This document shows positions 29,128 through 39,763 of a stretch of 64,000 nt of DNA, piece after piece. The notes below the pieces were generated by a model. It searched no databases. It was given only the letters and a program-made list of their open reading frames with translations, and was not told where the DNA came from. The translations under genes and the position numbers were made by a program. Position 1 is the stretch's first letter, and each line of letters starts with the position of its first letter. The DNA is from Leucobacter musarum subsp. musarum (lineage in GTDB: Bacteria > Actinomycetota > Actinomycetes > Actinomycetales > Microbacteriaceae), in the NCBI RefSeq assembly GCF_001273845.1, contig NZ_JHBW01000087.1:186001-250000 (forward strand), read 5' to 3'.

Positions 29128-30984
29128 ATGCCTCCATATCGCTCACGCACGGTCACCCACGGACGCAACATGGCGGGGGCGCGTGCGCTCCTGCGCGCCG
29201 CCGGCGTTCCCGGTGCCGACATCGGCCGCAAACCGATCATCGCCGTGGCGAACTCGTTCACCGAGTTCGTACCCGGGCACACGCATCTCGCGCCGGTCGG
29301 GCGCATCGTCTCTGATGCGATCACCGAAGCGGGCGGAGTGCCACGCGAATTTAATACCATCGCGGTCGACGACGGCATCGCGATGGGCCACGGCGGCATG
29401 CTCTACTCGCTCCCCTCGCGCGATCTCATCGCCGACTCGGTCGAGTACATGGTGAACGCGCACTGCGCCGACGCGCTCGTCTGCATCTCGAACTGCGACA
29501 AGATCACGCCCGGCATGCTGCTCGCTGCCCTCCGGCTGAACATTCCGACCGTGTTCGTGTCGGGAGGCCCGATGGAGTCGGGGCGCGCCGTGCTCGCAAA
29601 TGGCATGGTGCGCACTCTCGATCTCGTCGATGCGATCTCGGACGCGGTGAACGAGAACATCTCGGATTCGGACCTGCAGACCATCGAGGAATCCGCGTGC
29701 CCGACCTGCGGCTCGTGCTCGGGCATGTTCACCGCCAATTCGATGAACTGCCTCACCGAGGCGATCGGACTCTCTCTGCCGGGCAACGGCTCCACGCTTG
29801 CGACTCATACGGCGCGACGGGCGCTCTACGAACGTGCCGGATCGCTCGTCGTCGACATCACGAAACGTCACTACGAGGGCGACGACCACACCCTGCTCCC
29901 CCGCAGTATCGCGACCCCCGAGGCGTTCGGCAACGCGATGGCGCTCGACATCGCCATGGGCGGCTCGACGAACACGATCCTGCATCTGCTCGCGGCCGCG
30001 CACGAGGCCGGGGTGGCGTTCGGCCTCGACGAGATCGACGCGGTCTCCCGCCGCGTGCCGTGCCTCGCCAAGGTCGCCCCGAATGTCGCCGGCGATCGCA
30101 CCTACTACATGGAAGACGTGCACCGTGCGGGCGGCATTCCGGCCCTCCTCGGTGAGCTGCGCCGCGGCGGGCACCTCGACGACACCGTGCACACGGTGCA
30201 CGCGGCCACCCTCGGCGAGTGGCTCGACGAGTGGGACGTGCGCGGTGGCACTGCGTCTCAGGAGTCACTCGACCTGTGGCACGCGGCTCCCGGCGGCAAG
30301 CGCTCTTCGACGGCGTTCTCCCAGTCAGAACGTTGGCAGAGCCTCGACGTCGACGCGGCAGGCGGCTGCATCCGCGATATCGCGCACGCCTACTCTGCGG
30401 ACGGCGGGCTCGCGGTGCTCCGGGGAAACGTCGCGGTCGACGGCGCGGTCGTCAAGACGGCCGGCGTCGACGAGTCCATCTGGCACTTCGAGGGCACCGC
30501 GGTCGTGTGCGAGTCGCAGGACGAAGCCGTCGAAAAGATCTTGAACAAGCGGGTGAGTGCCGGCGACGTCGTCGTCATCCGGTACGAGGGCCCGAAGGGC
30601 GGACCGGGCATGCAGGAGATGCTCTACCCCACGTCATTCTTGAAGGGTCGGGGTCTCGGCAAGAGCTGCGCGCTCATCACTGATGGTCGCTTCTCGGGCG
30701 GCACCTCCGGGCTCTCGATCGGACACATCTCCCCCGAGGCCGCGGCCGGTGGTGTGATCGCCCTCGTCGAAGACGGCGACCGCATCGTCATCGACATTCC
30801 GACGCGCGAGCTCACGCTCGACGTTCCCGCTGCAGAGCTCGACCGACGGCGCGCGGCGCTGGAACTGGCGGGCGGCTATCGCCCGCGCTCCCGCGAGCGC
30901 GAGGTGTCGCCGGCGTTGCGCGCGTATGCCACTTTCGCCCAGTCGGCCGATAAGGGAGCGGTGCGCATCGTGCCCGAGATCTAG
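29128..30984 (+). CDS. ilvD: Dihydroxy-acid dehydratase
   Basis: The 618-residue Fe-S enzyme converts dihydroxy-acids to 2-keto acids in valine, isoleucine and leucine synthesis. Cluster cysteines are visible: Cys123 in NCDKITPG and the CPTCGSCSG segment at 191-199. [21 protein letters not shown] near the C-terminus is diagnostic. The length is normal. There is no ribosome binding site; TACTGT about 20 nt before the ATG could be the -10 of a short-leader transcript. The gene stands alone here, without ilvBNC or leu genes. Confidence 0.97.
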   Translation: MPPYRSRTVTHGRNMAGARALLRAAGVPGADIGRKPIIAVANSFTEFVPGHTHLAPVGRIVSDAITEAGGVPREFNTIAVDDGIAMGHGGMLYSLPSRDLIADSVEYMVNAHCADALVCISNCDKITPGMLLAALRLNIPTVFVSGGPMESGRAVLANGMVRTLDLVDAISDAVNENISDSDLQTIEESACPTCGSCSGMFTANSMNCLTEAIGLSLPGNGSTLATHTARRALYERAGSLVVDITKRHYEGDDHTLLPRSIATPEAFGNAMALDIAMGGSTNTILHLLAAAHEAGVAFGLDEIDAVSRRVPCLAKVAPNVAGDRTYYMEDVHRAGGIPALLGELRRGGHLDDTVHTVHAATLGEWLDEWDVRGGTASQESLDLWHAAPGGKRSSTAFSQSERWQSLDVDAAGGCIRDIAHAYSADGGLAVLRGNVAVDGAVVKTAGVDESIWHFEGTAVVCESQDEAVEKILNKRVSAGDVVVIRYEGPKGGPGMQEMLYPTSFLKGRGLGKSCALITDGRFSGGTSGLSIGHISPEAAAGGVIALVEDGDRIVIDIPTRELTLDVPAAELDRRRAALELAGGYRPRSREREVSPALRAYATFAQSADKGAVRIVPEI

Positions 30985-31003
30985 ACGAGCGTCGCCAAGA
31001 CAA

Positions 31004-31044
31004 CACGACGGCCGCGGAGGAGTTACTCCCCCGCGGCCGTCGTG
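31004..31044. terminator. Bidirectional terminator between ilvD and ndk
   Basis: The 19-bp arms (31004-31022 and 31026-31044, one mismatch) close on a 3-nt TTA loop. The hairpin lies between the stops of the convergent ilvD and ndk genes and can serve both. Confidence 0.88.
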
Positions 31045-31056
31045 CTGCGCTGCGTG

Positions 31057-31473
31057 TTAGGCGAACCAGAGACCGAGCTCGCGCGCGGCCGACTCGGGCG
31101 AGTCGGAGCCGTGCACGAGGTTCTGCTGCACCTTGAGGCCCCAGTCGCGGCCGAGATCGCCACGGATGGTGCCGGGCGCCGCCGTGGTCGGGTCCGTGGT
31201 GCCGGCCAGGGAACGGAACCCCTCGATGACGCGGTCACCGGTCGCCCGGATCGCGACCGACGGGCCCGACGACATGAACTCCAGCAGGGGCTCGAAGAAC
31301 GGCTTTCCCTCGTGCTCGGCGTAGTGCGCAGCGAGCAGCTCGCGGTCGGCGTGCACGAAGCGGAGATCGGTGAGCGTGTACCCCTTGGCCTCGATGCGGC
31401 GGATGATCTCGCCGGTCAGCCCGCGGGCGACGCCGTCGGGCTTTACCAGGATCAGGGTCTCTTCTGCCGACAT
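31057..31473 (-). CDS. ndk: Nucleoside diphosphate kinase
   Basis: The 138-residue enzyme balances nucleoside triphosphate pools. The phosphorylated His is in NLVHGSDS near residue 118. ETLILVKPDGVARGL at the N-terminus and the Kpn-like SLAGTTDPTTAAPGTIRGD loop are typical. GAGGAG lies 5 nt before the ATG. It ends the conserved ileS-folC-DUF4233-ndk run, 69 nt after the DUF4233 gene, and is followed by a terminator. Confidence 0.97.
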   Translation of the reverse strand: MSAEETLILVKPDGVARGLTGEIIRRIEAKGYTLTDLRFVHADRELLAAHYAEHEGKPFFEPLLEFMSSGPSVAIRATGDRVIEGFRSLAGTTDPTTAAPGTIRGDLGRDWGLKVQQNLVHGSDSPESAARELGLWFA

Positions 31474-31542
31474 GCATACTCCTCATGGTTCGGTGATCGG
31501 GAAGTGCTCGGGCGGGTGGCCCGAGCACCGAGTGTAGCGAAT

Positions 31543-32031
31543 TCAGGCGGTGTCGCCCTGTGCTGCCATCCACGCGGCGCGGTCGCGGTCGATGCGGGCA
31601 CCGCGCACCATGCAGTAGATCCAGAGCGCGGTGAAGAGCACACCGACGATCAACGCCATGGGCAGAATGATCGCGGTGAGTAGCATGAGTGCGTGCAGCA
31701 CCCACCCGGTGATGATGCCGAAGCGGCCGCGACGCATCCCGGCGAGGCCAACGAGAATCACGACCGCGAGACCGCCACCCAGGTAGAGGCCGAGCTCGCG
31801 CGGCTCGAGCGTCGCGAGCCCAAACAGCGTGAGGCCGATCAGCACGACGATAAAGAGCTCGAAGCCGAGCACCACGGAGGCCAAGGCCTTCTGGGTGGAC
31901 GCCGGGCCGCGCCGGGCGCCGGCAATGCGCATGGCGGAGTTGTGGGCCGCGGTCTCAGACGGAGACAACTGCAGTTCGGGATCGTGCCCGCCCGCTCCCT
32001 GCCCCTCGCGCTCGGGCTGCGTGCCGCTCAT
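31543..32031 (-). CDS. DUF4233 membrane protein
   Basis: The 162-residue protein has a hydrophilic N-terminus (about 1-45) and three to four membrane helices between residues 48 and 140 (LASVVLGFELFIVVLIGLTL, YLGGGLAVVILVGLAG, and a long C-terminal pair). The family is found almost only in actinobacteria, between folC and ndk, as here. Its function is unknown. The start overlaps the folC stop by 4 nt, so it is translated with folC. Confidence 0.85.
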   Translation of the reverse strand: MSGTQPEREGQGAGGHDPELQLSPSETAAHNSAMRIAGARRGPASTQKALASVVLGFELFIVVLIGLTLFGLATLEPRELGLYLGGGLAVVILVGLAGMRRGRFGIITGWVLHALMLLTAIILPMALIVGVLFTALWIYCMVRGARIDRDRAAWMAAQGDTA

Positions 32032-33371
32032 GCGATCCCCCAGCCCTCTGCACGCGCGAACGCGATGGCTTCGCCGGCGAGGAGCACGCTGCCCACGACA
32101 AGCACGGCGCGACCGTCGGCGCGTGCCGCCCAGGCGCGTGCCTCATCCAGTGCCTCGGGGAGCGACTCGGCGACCTCGATCGGCGTGCCGGGAATCTCCT
32201 CCTCCGCGAGCTCGCGCAGCTCATCACCGCTCGTCGTGCGCGGCGAGTCGACGGGGGTCACCGTGACGCGATGCGCGATCGGTGCCAGCGTCGAGAGCAG
32301 CCCGGTGGCATCTTTCTCGGCAAGGACGCCCACGACGAGCGCGAGCTCTTCGAACGAGAACGACTCGGTGACGGCCGTGACCAGCGCGGCGGCACCGTGC
32401 GGGTTGTGCGCCGCGTCGACGTACACGATCGGCTCGGTTCCGATGAGCTGAAGCCGGCCCGGTGACGTCAACGCTCCGAAGCCGTAATCGACGACCTCGG
32501 TCGGCAGCGGGCGATCCGCACCGAAGAACGCCTCGGCGGCGGCGATCGCGAGCGCCGCGTTCTCGGCCTGGTGGCGGCCGAACAGCGGCACAAAGATCGG
32601 ATCGTAGGCGAGACCGGAGAGCCCGACAACATCGATCTGGCGCCCGCCGACCGCGAGCCGATCGTCAGCGAGCGCGAAGTCGCGGCCCTGCACGTAGAGC
32701 CGCGCACCGTGGCGGGCAGCCGCGTCTTCGAGTTCGGCGAGCGCATCGACCTCTTGCCCGGCTGTGACCACCGTGGAGCCGTCCTTGATGATTCCGGCCT
32801 TCGTGCGCGCGATCGTCTCGACGTCGGGACCGAGAATCGCGGTGTGGTCGAGACCGATCGGCGTGAATACGGCGACCTGGGCTTCGACGATGTTCGTCGC
32901 GTCCCACTCGCCACCCATGCCGACCTCGATCACGGCGACATCGACCGGTGCATCGGCGAACGCCGCGAACGCGAGCACCGCCAGTGCCTCGAAGAAGGTG
33001 ATCGGTGCGTGCCCGGCAGCAACGAGTTCGGCATCGACCACCTCGAGGGGCAGCTTCAACTCGTCCCACGCACCGGCGAGCACTGAGCCGTCAATCGGCT
33101 CTCCATCGAGCTGGAACCGCTCGGTGAACTCGACGAGGTGCGGGCTGGTGAACAGCCCCGTGCGGAGCCCGTGCGCCTGCATGAGCGAGGCGATGGCGCG
33201 ACTCGTCGAGGTCTTGCCGTTCGTGCCCGCGACCTGGATCACCGGGTACGAGAGCTGGGGCGACCCCGCGAGCTCGGCGAGTCGACGCACTGGCTCGATG
33301 CGCGGACGCGGGTTCGCCTCGCCGACGCGCTCGAGGAGTTCAGCGTAGACGCGTTCTGCCGGCCCGGTCAT
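32028..33371 (-). CDS. folC: Folylpolyglutamate synthase/dihydrofolate synthase
   Basis: The 447-residue Mur-ligase-like enzyme makes dihydrofolate from dihydropteroate and adds glutamates. The P-loop is VAGTNGKTS near residue 47. The conserved FTSPHL and the [14 protein letters not shown] loop follow, then DHTAILG and, in the C-terminal domain, DAAHNPHG. The length is normal. It overlaps both neighbours (ileS and the DUF4233 gene) by 4 nt, so the run behaves as one translational unit downstream of the ileS T-box. Confidence 0.96.
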   Translation of the reverse strand: MTGPAERVYAELLERVGEANPRPRIEPVRRLAELAGSPQLSYPVIQVAGTNGKTSTSRAIASLMQAHGLRTGLFTSPHLVEFTERFQLDGEPIDGSVLAGAWDELKLPLEVVDAELVAAGHAPITFFEALAVLAFAAFADAPVDVAVIEVGMGGEWDATNIVEAQVAVFTPIGLDHTAILGPDVETIARTKAGIIKDGSTVVTAGQEVDALAELEDAAARHGARLYVQGRDFALADDRLAVGGRQIDVVGLSGLAYDPIFVPLFGRHQAENAALAIAAAEAFFGADRPLPTEVVDYGFGALTSPGRLQLIGTEPIVYVDAAHNPHGAAALVTAVTESFSFEELALVVGVLAEKDATGLLSTLAPIAHRVTVTPVDSPRTTSGDELRELAEEEIPGTPIEVAESLPEALDEARAWAARADGRAVLVVGSVLLAGEAIAFARAEGWGIA

Positions 33372-36300
33372 GCCGCGCCTCCGCGCGTCGAAGCGGACTC
33401 GGTCGCGTCAATCGTGATGACGATCGGAGCTTTCTCCGCGCCGATAGCGCGGGCTCCCGACACGTGCACGCCGCCACCCGGCGAGACGAGATCGTCGACG
33501 ATCGCGTCGATCCCGATCGCCTCCTGCACCGCGAACCCTTCCGCGAGCGTCTCGGCGGCAATGAGGGCGGCGTGCGCCTCCAGCGCCTCGACGTGCGCAG
33601 GCTCTGCGTTGATCGCAAGCACGATCCGGTCGCTGACGTCGAGGCCGGCGTTCTTTCGTGCCTCTTGGACGGCGCGAATCGCATCGCGAGCGATACCCTC
33701 GGCCTCGAGTTCCGTCGTGAGCACGGTGTCGAGGATCGCGAAACCGCCACCGGGCAACAGCGTCAGAGCCGGCCCGCCGTCGGCGTCTCCGGAACCCGCG
33801 CGCAGGGTGAGCTCGTATTCGTGCGGTTCGAGCGCGATACCGCCCGCGACCACTACGCCGTCGGTCTCACTCCAATCACCGGTCTTCGCCGCCTTGATGG
33901 CCTGCTGCACCTGCTTGCCGAGTCGCGGGCCGGCCGCGCGGGCGTTCACGGCGAGCGTCTGTACGATCCCGTGCTCATCCGCGCTCGTGTCGGTTTGCTG
34001 CACGAGACGCACGGACTTCACGTTGAGCTCTTCACGGAGGATGCCCGCGAACGGCTCGATCGCGCCGGGGTGCTCCGCGACGACCGTCAATTCTGCGAGC
34101 GGCAGACGCACGCGCAGGCCGCGGCTCTTGCGGAGGGCGAGCGCCTGCGACGTGATCTGGCGCACCTCGTCCATCGCGTCGACGAGCTCGTCGTCGCCCG
34201 AGAACTCCGCGGCATCGGGCCAGTCAGCGAGGTGCACGGATCGGCCGCCGGTCAGGCCGCGCCACAGCTCTTCGGTGACGAGCGGAGCAAGCGGGGCGGC
34301 GACGCGCGCCACCGTTTCGAGCACGGTGTACAGCGTGTCGAAGGCCTGCTGGTGCTCGGGCTTGCCCTTGTCGCTCGCGACGCCCTCCCAGAACCGGTCG
34401 CGCGATCGCCGCACGTACCAGTTGGTCAGCACCTCCGCATATGCGCGCAGCGCTTCAGCGGCCGAGGTCGTGTCGAGCCCTTCGAGGTGGGACTGCACAT
34501 CGCGGATGAGGCGCCCCGTCTTCGCGAGGATGTAACGATCGAGTGGGTCCGTCGAATCAGTGCGTCGTTCGGCCGTGAGCCCGTCGGCATTCGCGTACAG
34601 CGAGAAGAAGTACCAGGTGCTCCACAGCGGCAGGATGAATTGCCGCACGCCCTCACGGATGCCTTCCTCGGTGACAACGAGGTTGCCGCCGCGAACCACG
34701 GGCGACGCCATCAGGAACCAGCGCATCGCGTCGGAGCCGTCGCGGTCGAAGACCTCGTTCACGTCGGGGTAATTGCGCAACGACTTCGACATCTTGTTGC
34801 CGTCGGAGCCGAGCACGATGCCGTGGCTGATCACGTTGGTGAATGCCGGGCGATCAAAGAGCGCGGTCGCGAGCACATGCTGCACGTAGAACCAGCCGCG
34901 GGTCTGCCCGATGTACTCGACGATGAAGTCGGCCGGCTGGTGCGTCTCGAACCACTCCTGGTTCTCGAACGGATAGTGGGCCTGCGCGAACGGCATCGAT
35001 GCGGAGTCGAACCAGACGTCGAGCACGTCTTCGATGCGGCGCATCGTCGATCGGCCGGTCGGATCATCGGGGTTCGGTCGCGTGAGTTCGTCGATGTACG
35101 GGCGGTGGAGGTCGACCTCGCCGTCGGCATTCCGTGGCAGCTCGCCGAAGTCCGCCTCGATCTCGGCAACTGAACCGTAGACGTCGACGCGCGGGTACTC
35201 GGGGTCGTCGCTCTTCCACACCGGGATGGGGCTGCCCCAGTAGCGGTTGCGGCTGATCGACCAGTCGCGCGCGCCCTCGAGCCACTTCCCGAACTGACCG
35301 TGCTTCACGTTCTCGGGGACCCAGGTGATCTGCTCGTTGGTCTCGAGCATGCGTTCCTTGATGTCCGTGACGCGCACGAACCAGCTGGAGACCGCCTTGT
35401 AAATCAGCGGATTGCGGCAGCGCCAGCAGTGCGGGTACGAATGCTCGTAGCTCTGCTCGCGCAGCAGGCGTCCGCGCTCGCGCACGAGACGGATCAGCGG
35501 GCGGTTCGCATCCATCCAGAGTTCACCGGCGACGTCGGTCACGGCAGCAATGAACCGGCCACCCGCGTCGACGCTCACGATGGTCGGCATGCCTGCAGCG
35601 GTCGTGATGCGGTAGTCGTCTTCGCCGTAAGCCGGCGACTGGTGCACGATGCCCGTGCCGTCGGTGGTCGACACGTAGTCGTCGGCGAGCACCTGCCAGC
35701 AGTGCTCGGTGCCCCACGTCTCGACATCGGAGAAGTAGTCGAAGAGCGGCTCGTAGCGGACCCCGCTCAGTTCGGACCCAGCGATCACGCGCGAGACCGC
35801 GGCGACCGCGGCGTCGGCTGAGTCGTAGCCGAGATCCTTGGCGTGCGCGCCGACCAGATCTTCGGCCAACAGGTACGCGGCTGTCGCGTCAGCGCCGTCG
35901 CCCGCACCCGCGGGGCCCGCGGGCACCACCGCATAGGCGATGGCCGGTCCGACCGCGAGCGCCGCGTTCGTGGGAAGCGTCCACGGCGTCGTGGTCCATG
36001 CGAGGGCGCGCACGCCGGTGAGGTTGAGCTCCGCTGCGCGCTCCCCGATGAAGGGGAACGCCACGGTCACCGAGGGATCCTGACGCATCTGGTAGACGTC
36101 ATCGTCCATGCGCAGTTCGTGGTTCGACAGCGGGGTCTCGTCACGCCAGCAATACGGCAGAATCCGCGAGCCCTCGTATGCGAGACCCTGATCGTACAGT
36201 CGCTTGAACGCCCAGATGACGCTCTCCATGTACGTCAGATCGAGCGTCTTGTACCCGTGCTCGAAGTCGACCCAGCGCGCCTGACGGGTGACGTAGTCCT

Positions 36301-36763
36301 CCCACTCGCGGGTGTACTGCAGCACCGATTCACGAGCCTTGCCGTTGAACGCCGCAACGCCCATCTCTTCGATCTCGGACTTCTCGGTGATGCCGAGCTG
36401 CTTCATCGCCTCGAGTTCTGCGGGGAGACCATGGGTATCCCACCCGAAGCGGCGCTCGACCTTCTTCCCGAGCATGGTCTGGAACCGCGGGAAGACGTCT
36501 TTGGCGTAACCGGTCAGCAGGTGGCCGTAGTGCGGCAGGCCGTTCGCGAAGGGCGGGCCGTCGTTGAATACCCACTCTTCGGCGTGCTCGCGCTGGCGGA
36601 TCGACTCCGCGAATGTGTCGTCGGCTGACCAGAAGTCGAGCACGCGCTGCTCGATCTCGGGGAATCGGGGTGACGGCGAAACACCGAATGCTGCGCCCGC
36701 TGCGGGCGACGAGGATTCTGCGTGGTCTGACGGGGTTCCCGTGGGCTGCTGAGGATACGGCAT
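33368..36763 (-). CDS. ileS: Isoleucyl-tRNA synthetase
   Basis: The 1131-residue class I synthetase charges tRNA-Ile. The HIGH motif appears as HYGH in [16 protein letters not shown] near residue 78, and KMSKS is intact in [13 protein letters not shown]. The editing domain (about 200-420) and a long anticodon-binding C-terminus of the eukaryote-like IleS type follow. The ATG has AAGGAC a few nt upstream. The leader contains a T-box riboswitch with an AUC specifier, so expression should rise when tRNA-Ile is uncharged. folC follows with a 4-nt overlap. Confidence 0.97.
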   Translation of the reverse strand: MPYPQQPTGTPSDHAESSSPAAGAAFGVSPSPRFPEIEQRVLDFWSADDTFAESIRQREHAEEWVFNDGPPFANGLPHYGHLLTGYAKDVFPRFQTMLGKKVERRFGWDTHGLPAELEAMKQLGITEKSEIEEMGVAAFNGKARESVLQYTREWEDYVTRQARWVDFEHGYKTLDLTYMESVIWAFKRLYDQGLAYEGSRILPYCWRDETPLSNHELRMDDDVYQMRQDPSVTVAFPFIGERAAELNLTGVRALAWTTTPWTLPTNAALAVGPAIAYAVVPAGPAGAGDGADATAAYLLAEDLVGAHAKDLGYDSADAAVAAVSRVIAGSELSGVRYEPLFDYFSDVETWGTEHCWQVLADDYVSTTDGTGIVHQSPAYGEDDYRITTAAGMPTIVSVDAGGRFIAAVTDVAGELWMDANRPLIRLVRERGRLLREQSYEHSYPHCWRCRNPLIYKAVSSWFVRVTDIKERMLETNEQITWVPENVKHGQFGKWLEGARDWSISRNRYWGSPIPVWKSDDPEYPRVDVYGSVAEIEADFGELPRNADGEVDLHRPYIDELTRPNPDDPTGRSTMRRIEDVLDVWFDSASMPFAQAHYPFENQEWFETHQPADFIVEYIGQTRGWFYVQHVLATALFDRPAFTNVISHGIVLGSDGNKMSKSLRNYPDVNEVFDRDGSDAMRWFLMASPVVRGGNLVVTEEGIREGVRQFILPLWSTWYFFSLYANADGLTAERRTDSTDPLDRYILAKTGRLIRDVQSHLEGLDTTSAAEALRAYAEVLTNWYVRRSRDRFWEGVASDKGKPEHQQAFDTLYTVLETVARVAAPLAPLVTEELWRGLTGGRSVHLADWPDAAEFSGDDELVDAMDEVRQITSQALALRKSRGLRVRLPLAELTVVAEHPGAIEPFAGILREELNVKSVRLVQQTDTSADEHGIVQTLAVNARAAGPRLGKQVQQAIKAAKTGDWSETDGVVVAGGIALEPHEYELTLRAGSGDADGGPALTLLPGGGFAILDTVLTTELEAEGIARDAIRAVQEARKNAGLDVSDRIVLAINAEPAHVEALEAHAALIAAETLAEGFAVQEAIGIDAIVDDLVSPGGGVHVSGARAIGAEKAPIVITIDATESASTRGGAA

Positions 36764-36784
36764 GGGTCCTTCTCGATTCCGGCG

Positions 36785-37015
36785 TCGGTCGTTACTCCTG
36801 TTGCCGGGACGAGCTCCGGATCGCGATCCGTCTCCCGCGGTACCACCCCGCTTGTCACCACTCGCCCGGCGCCGGGCGTCGCGGTAACCGCTTCATTCGG
36901 CGATGACGGGCCGTGACCGTTCGGTTCTATTGCGCCGAGCGCATTCCGGTTTCCCGGAACCCAGGTGGCGGTTCTTCCGAAGACTCCCCGGTGATGGCCG
37001 GATCGCAGTCGATAG
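36785..37015 (-). promoter_or_regulatory. T-box riboswitch (ultrashort stem I) of ileS
   Basis: On the minus strand the leader has a small CCGG/CCGG hairpin whose loop carries CCATCA, giving the Ile specifier ATC at 36995-36993. A TCTTCGGAAGA hairpin comes next, and the T-box sequence GGGTGGTACCGCGG lies at 36849-36836. This order is that of the translational T-boxes known from actinobacterial ileS, where stem I is very short. The downstream segment to the ileS ATG would form the sequestrator/anti-sequestrator. A TACACT at 37027-37022 could be its -10. Confidence 0.88.
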
Positions 37016-37027
37016 GAAGAGTGTACC

Positions 37028-37477
37028 TCAGCGGGAAGCGTCTCCCCTGTGCGCATTGTCGTGAGCTGCGCGCGGGCCAGGACGCCGCGTATTACGTCAC
37101 TAGCCGAGCCGAGATCGCCCATTTGATCACGAAGAGATAACGATGCGGTAAATGCGAAATTCCCGATCAAGCCATATATAACTCGGTATCCCGGGCGTGT
37201 TTCTGCCCTCTGTGCCTTGCACATCCGTGCACCACGTTGTTAGCGTCGAAGCAGCGTTGAGGCCGGCCGCGTGCCAGACCTCCGAAATCGCGCCGGGGAA
37301 ATTCTGCCGAGATTCGGTACCCGATGCGTCGGAGTGTCACGGGCGGCTCCGTCTCCGCAATAGACAACTGGCCAATTGTGAGGCCGCCGGGCGAGACGCG
37401 CGCGAAAACTGCCGCGTTCCCGTCGCTGTATCTGGCGTGCCTCCGATTTCGTCGTGCCACGAAACGAGGAGTTGAGA
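37028..37477. other. 450-bp divergent intergenic region between the ileS leader and the betaine transporter
   Basis: No gene is supported. The stretch at about 37120-37190 is AT-rich for this genome (ATATATAAC near 37185) and is likely to hold promoters for one or both divergent units. Short open frames on both strands lack ribosome binding sites and recognisable domains. The final 12 nt carry the GAGGA ribosome binding site of the transporter ATPase. I could not identify an osmotic-stress operator. Confidence 0.5.
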
Positions 37478-38803
37478 GTGACCAGTACAACCGCATCACC
37501 CGCAATCGAGGTGTCACATGCGTACAAGGTGTTTGGGCGCCGCCCGAAGGAAGTGGTGAAGCGCCTCCGGAAGGGCGCGACGCGCGACGAGGTTCGCGCT
37601 CAGGGAACCGCAGCGGTGATCGACGCCAGTTTCACCGTGACCCAGGGCGAGATTTTTGTCGTGATGGGGCTTTCCGGTTCAGGAAAGTCGACCTTGATTC
37701 GCATGTTGAACGGCCTGAACGAGACGACCGACGGCTCGATCACCGTATTCGGGAACGAGGTCGTTGGCCTCAGTGGATCCGATCTCCGCGAGCTCCGCCG
37801 CGACCGAATGTCCATGGTCTTCCAGCACTTCGCCCTGTTGCCCCACCGATCCGTGCTCGACAATGTCGCGTACGGGCTCGAGTTGCAGGGCGTCGGCCTG
37901 GCCGAGCGCCGCGAACGCGCTGGCGGCTGGTTGCAGCGCGTCGGACTCTCGGGCTGGGAGGATCGCCTCCCCGGTGAGCTCTCGGGCGGCATGCAGCAGC
38001 GCGTCGGCATCGCCCGCGCCTTCGCCGCAGACACCGACATCTTGCTCATGGACGAGGCCTTCTCGGCGCTCGACCCGCTCATCCGACGCGAGATGCAGGA
38101 GCAGTTGGTTGAGCTGCAGCAAGAGCTGAACAAGACGATCGTCTTCATCACGCACGATCTCAACGAGGCGATGTTCCTCGGCGACCGGATTGCCGTCATG
38201 CGCGACGGCCGGATCGTGCAGGTGGGCACCCCCAATGACATCCTGACCGATCCGGCGAACGACTATGTCGCCCAGTTCGTGCAAGACGTCGACCGCGCTC
38301 GCGTGCTGACCGCCGGCGACGTCATGGAACCGCCGCGCGCCGTGGTGCCGGCGAGCTCCGGACCCCGGACGGCGCTGCGCACTATGCGCGATCTACAGAC
38401 GTCCGCCTGCTTCGTCACCACCGGGTCGCGGAAGCTGCTCGGTGTCGTGCGCGACAAGGACGTGCTCCGTCAGGTGCGCGAAGGCGGCACCGACATCACC
38501 GAACGACTGCGCCCGACGCCGTCGATCGTGAAGCGTGAGCAGTTGATCTCCGAACTCTTCGAGCTCGCGGTCGAAAGCCCGCTCCCGGTCGCCGTCACCG
38601 ACGATGAGGATCGCCTCATCGGCGTGGTGCCTCGCGTCACGCTGCTCGCAGCGCTCACCGACCTCCCCGCCGTCACGACGGAGATTCCGGTCATCGAACC
38701 GACGCCGACGATTCCCGCCGACATGATTACCGCAACACTCGGCGAGACCTCGGAGGCCGATGCCGCCGAAGATCTCGCCTTCGGAACTGAGGAGGTGCGC
38801 TGA
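37478..38803 (+). CDS. Glycine betaine/proline-type ABC importer, ATP-binding subunit with CBS domains
   Basis: The 441-residue ATPase belongs to the ProV/OpuAA type. Walker A is GLSGSGKS at 64-71, signature LSGGMQQRVGIARAFA, and Walker B ILLMDEAFSALDPL. The C-terminal 130 residues hold two CBS motifs (LRTMRDLQTSACFVTTGSRK; the second with SPLPVAVTDDEDRLIGVV), which in OpuA-type transporters sense ionic strength or cyclic nucleotides. I start at the GTG with GAGGA 7 nt upstream; another GTG lies 24 nt earlier. Permease and binding-protein genes follow. Substrate choice (betaine, proline, choline) is inferred. Confidence 0.92.
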   Translation: MTSTTASPAIEVSHAYKVFGRRPKEVVKRLRKGATRDEVRAQGTAAVIDASFTVTQGEIFVVMGLSGSGKSTLIRMLNGLNETTDGSITVFGNEVVGLSGSDLRELRRDRMSMVFQHFALLPHRSVLDNVAYGLELQGVGLAERRERAGGWLQRVGLSGWEDRLPGELSGGMQQRVGIARAFAADTDILLMDEAFSALDPLIRREMQEQLVELQQELNKTIVFITHDLNEAMFLGDRIAVMRDGRIVQVGTPNDILTDPANDYVAQFVQDVDRARVLTAGDVMEPPRAVVPASSGPRTALRTMRDLQTSACFVTTGSRKLLGVVRDKDVLRQVREGGTDITERLRPTPSIVKREQLISELFELAVESPLPVAVTDDEDRLIGVVPRVTLLAALTDLPAVTTEIPVIEPTPTIPADMITATLGETSEADAAEDLAFGTEEVR

Positions 38804-39708
38804 TGGACGGGTTCCGCATTCCGCTCGGCGACTGGGTCGCCTCGGCCCTCGACTGGATCAAGGACACCTTCGACGGGCTCCTCGATGTCATCACGATTAT
38901 CGTCAAGTTCTTGGTCGAGGGCCTCGCCGACGGTCTCACCTCCGTGCCCGCCATCGTGCTCATCGTCGTGTTCGCCCTCATCGGTTGGGTCGTGCGATCG
39001 TGGCAGCTCGCGGTCGGCACGCTGGTGACGATGCTGCTCATCGTCGCCATGGATCAATGGGAGAACGCGATGCTCACGCTCGCACTCGTGCTGATCGCCG
39101 CTGCGATCGCCATCGTCATCGCGGTGCCGCTCGGCATCGTGGCGGCGCGAAACGACACCTTCAGTGCCGTGTTGAAGCCGGTACTCGACTTCATGCAGAC
39201 GATGCCGGCCTTCGTGTACCTGATTCCCGCAGTGACGTTCTTCACCGTCGGTTTCGTGCCGGGCGTGTTCGCCACCGTGCTGTTCTCGGTGGCGCCGGGT
39301 GTGCGGTTCACCGAGCTCGGCATCCGGAGCGTCGATTCCGAGACCGTCGAGGCCGGATACGCCTTCGGCGCGGCTCCCGGCATGATCCTCCGCGGCATCC
39401 AGCTCCCCCTCGCCACGCCCACCATCATGGCCGGCATCAACCAGGTCATCATGCTGGCGCTCTCCATGGCAGTCGTCGCCGGCATCACCGGCGCCAACGG
39501 CCTCGGCAAGGAGGTCGTTGCAGCGATCTCGACGCTCGACACTGCCAAGGGCGTCGAAGCCGGCCTCGGCGTTGTGATCCTCGCCGTCTTTCTCGACCGC
39601 GTCACGGCGGCCCTCGGCAACCCCGGCGACTACCCCCGCTCCGTGCTGGGCACGCTGCGCCGCCGACGGGATGCCGCACGCAAGCAGACCGTGGCGAAGG
39701 CCGCCTAA
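38803..39708 (+). CDS. Glycine betaine/proline-type ABC importer, permease
   Basis: The 301-residue inner-membrane subunit has about seven helices. The ProW/OpuAB-type EAA loop is seen at EAGYAFGAAPGMILRGIQLPLATPTIMAGINQ (given here by its ends; residues about 183-214). GAGGAGG lies 7 nt before the ATG inside the end of the ATPase gene, and the two genes share one base. The large N-terminal region before the first EAA-type helices (DWIKDTFDGLLDVI) matches the ProW family. Function: passage of a compatible solute across the membrane. Confidence 0.93.
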   Translation: MDGFRIPLGDWVASALDWIKDTFDGLLDVITIIVKFLVEGLADGLTSVPAIVLIVVFALIGWVVRSWQLAVGTLVTMLLIVAMDQWENAMLTLALVLIAAAIAIVIAVPLGIVAARNDTFSAVLKPVLDFMQTMPAFVYLIPAVTFFTVGFVPGVFATVLFSVAPGVRFTELGIRSVDSETVEAGYAFGAAPGMILRGIQLPLATPTIMAGINQVIMLALSMAVVAGITGANGLGKEVVAAISTLDTAKGVEAGLGVVILAVFLDRVTAALGNPGDYPRSVLGTLRRRRDAARKQTVAKAA

Positions 39709-39763
39709 CCACAACTCACTTCCCATTTGGCGCACTCCGGTGCGCCGCACGAAAGGACGCACG

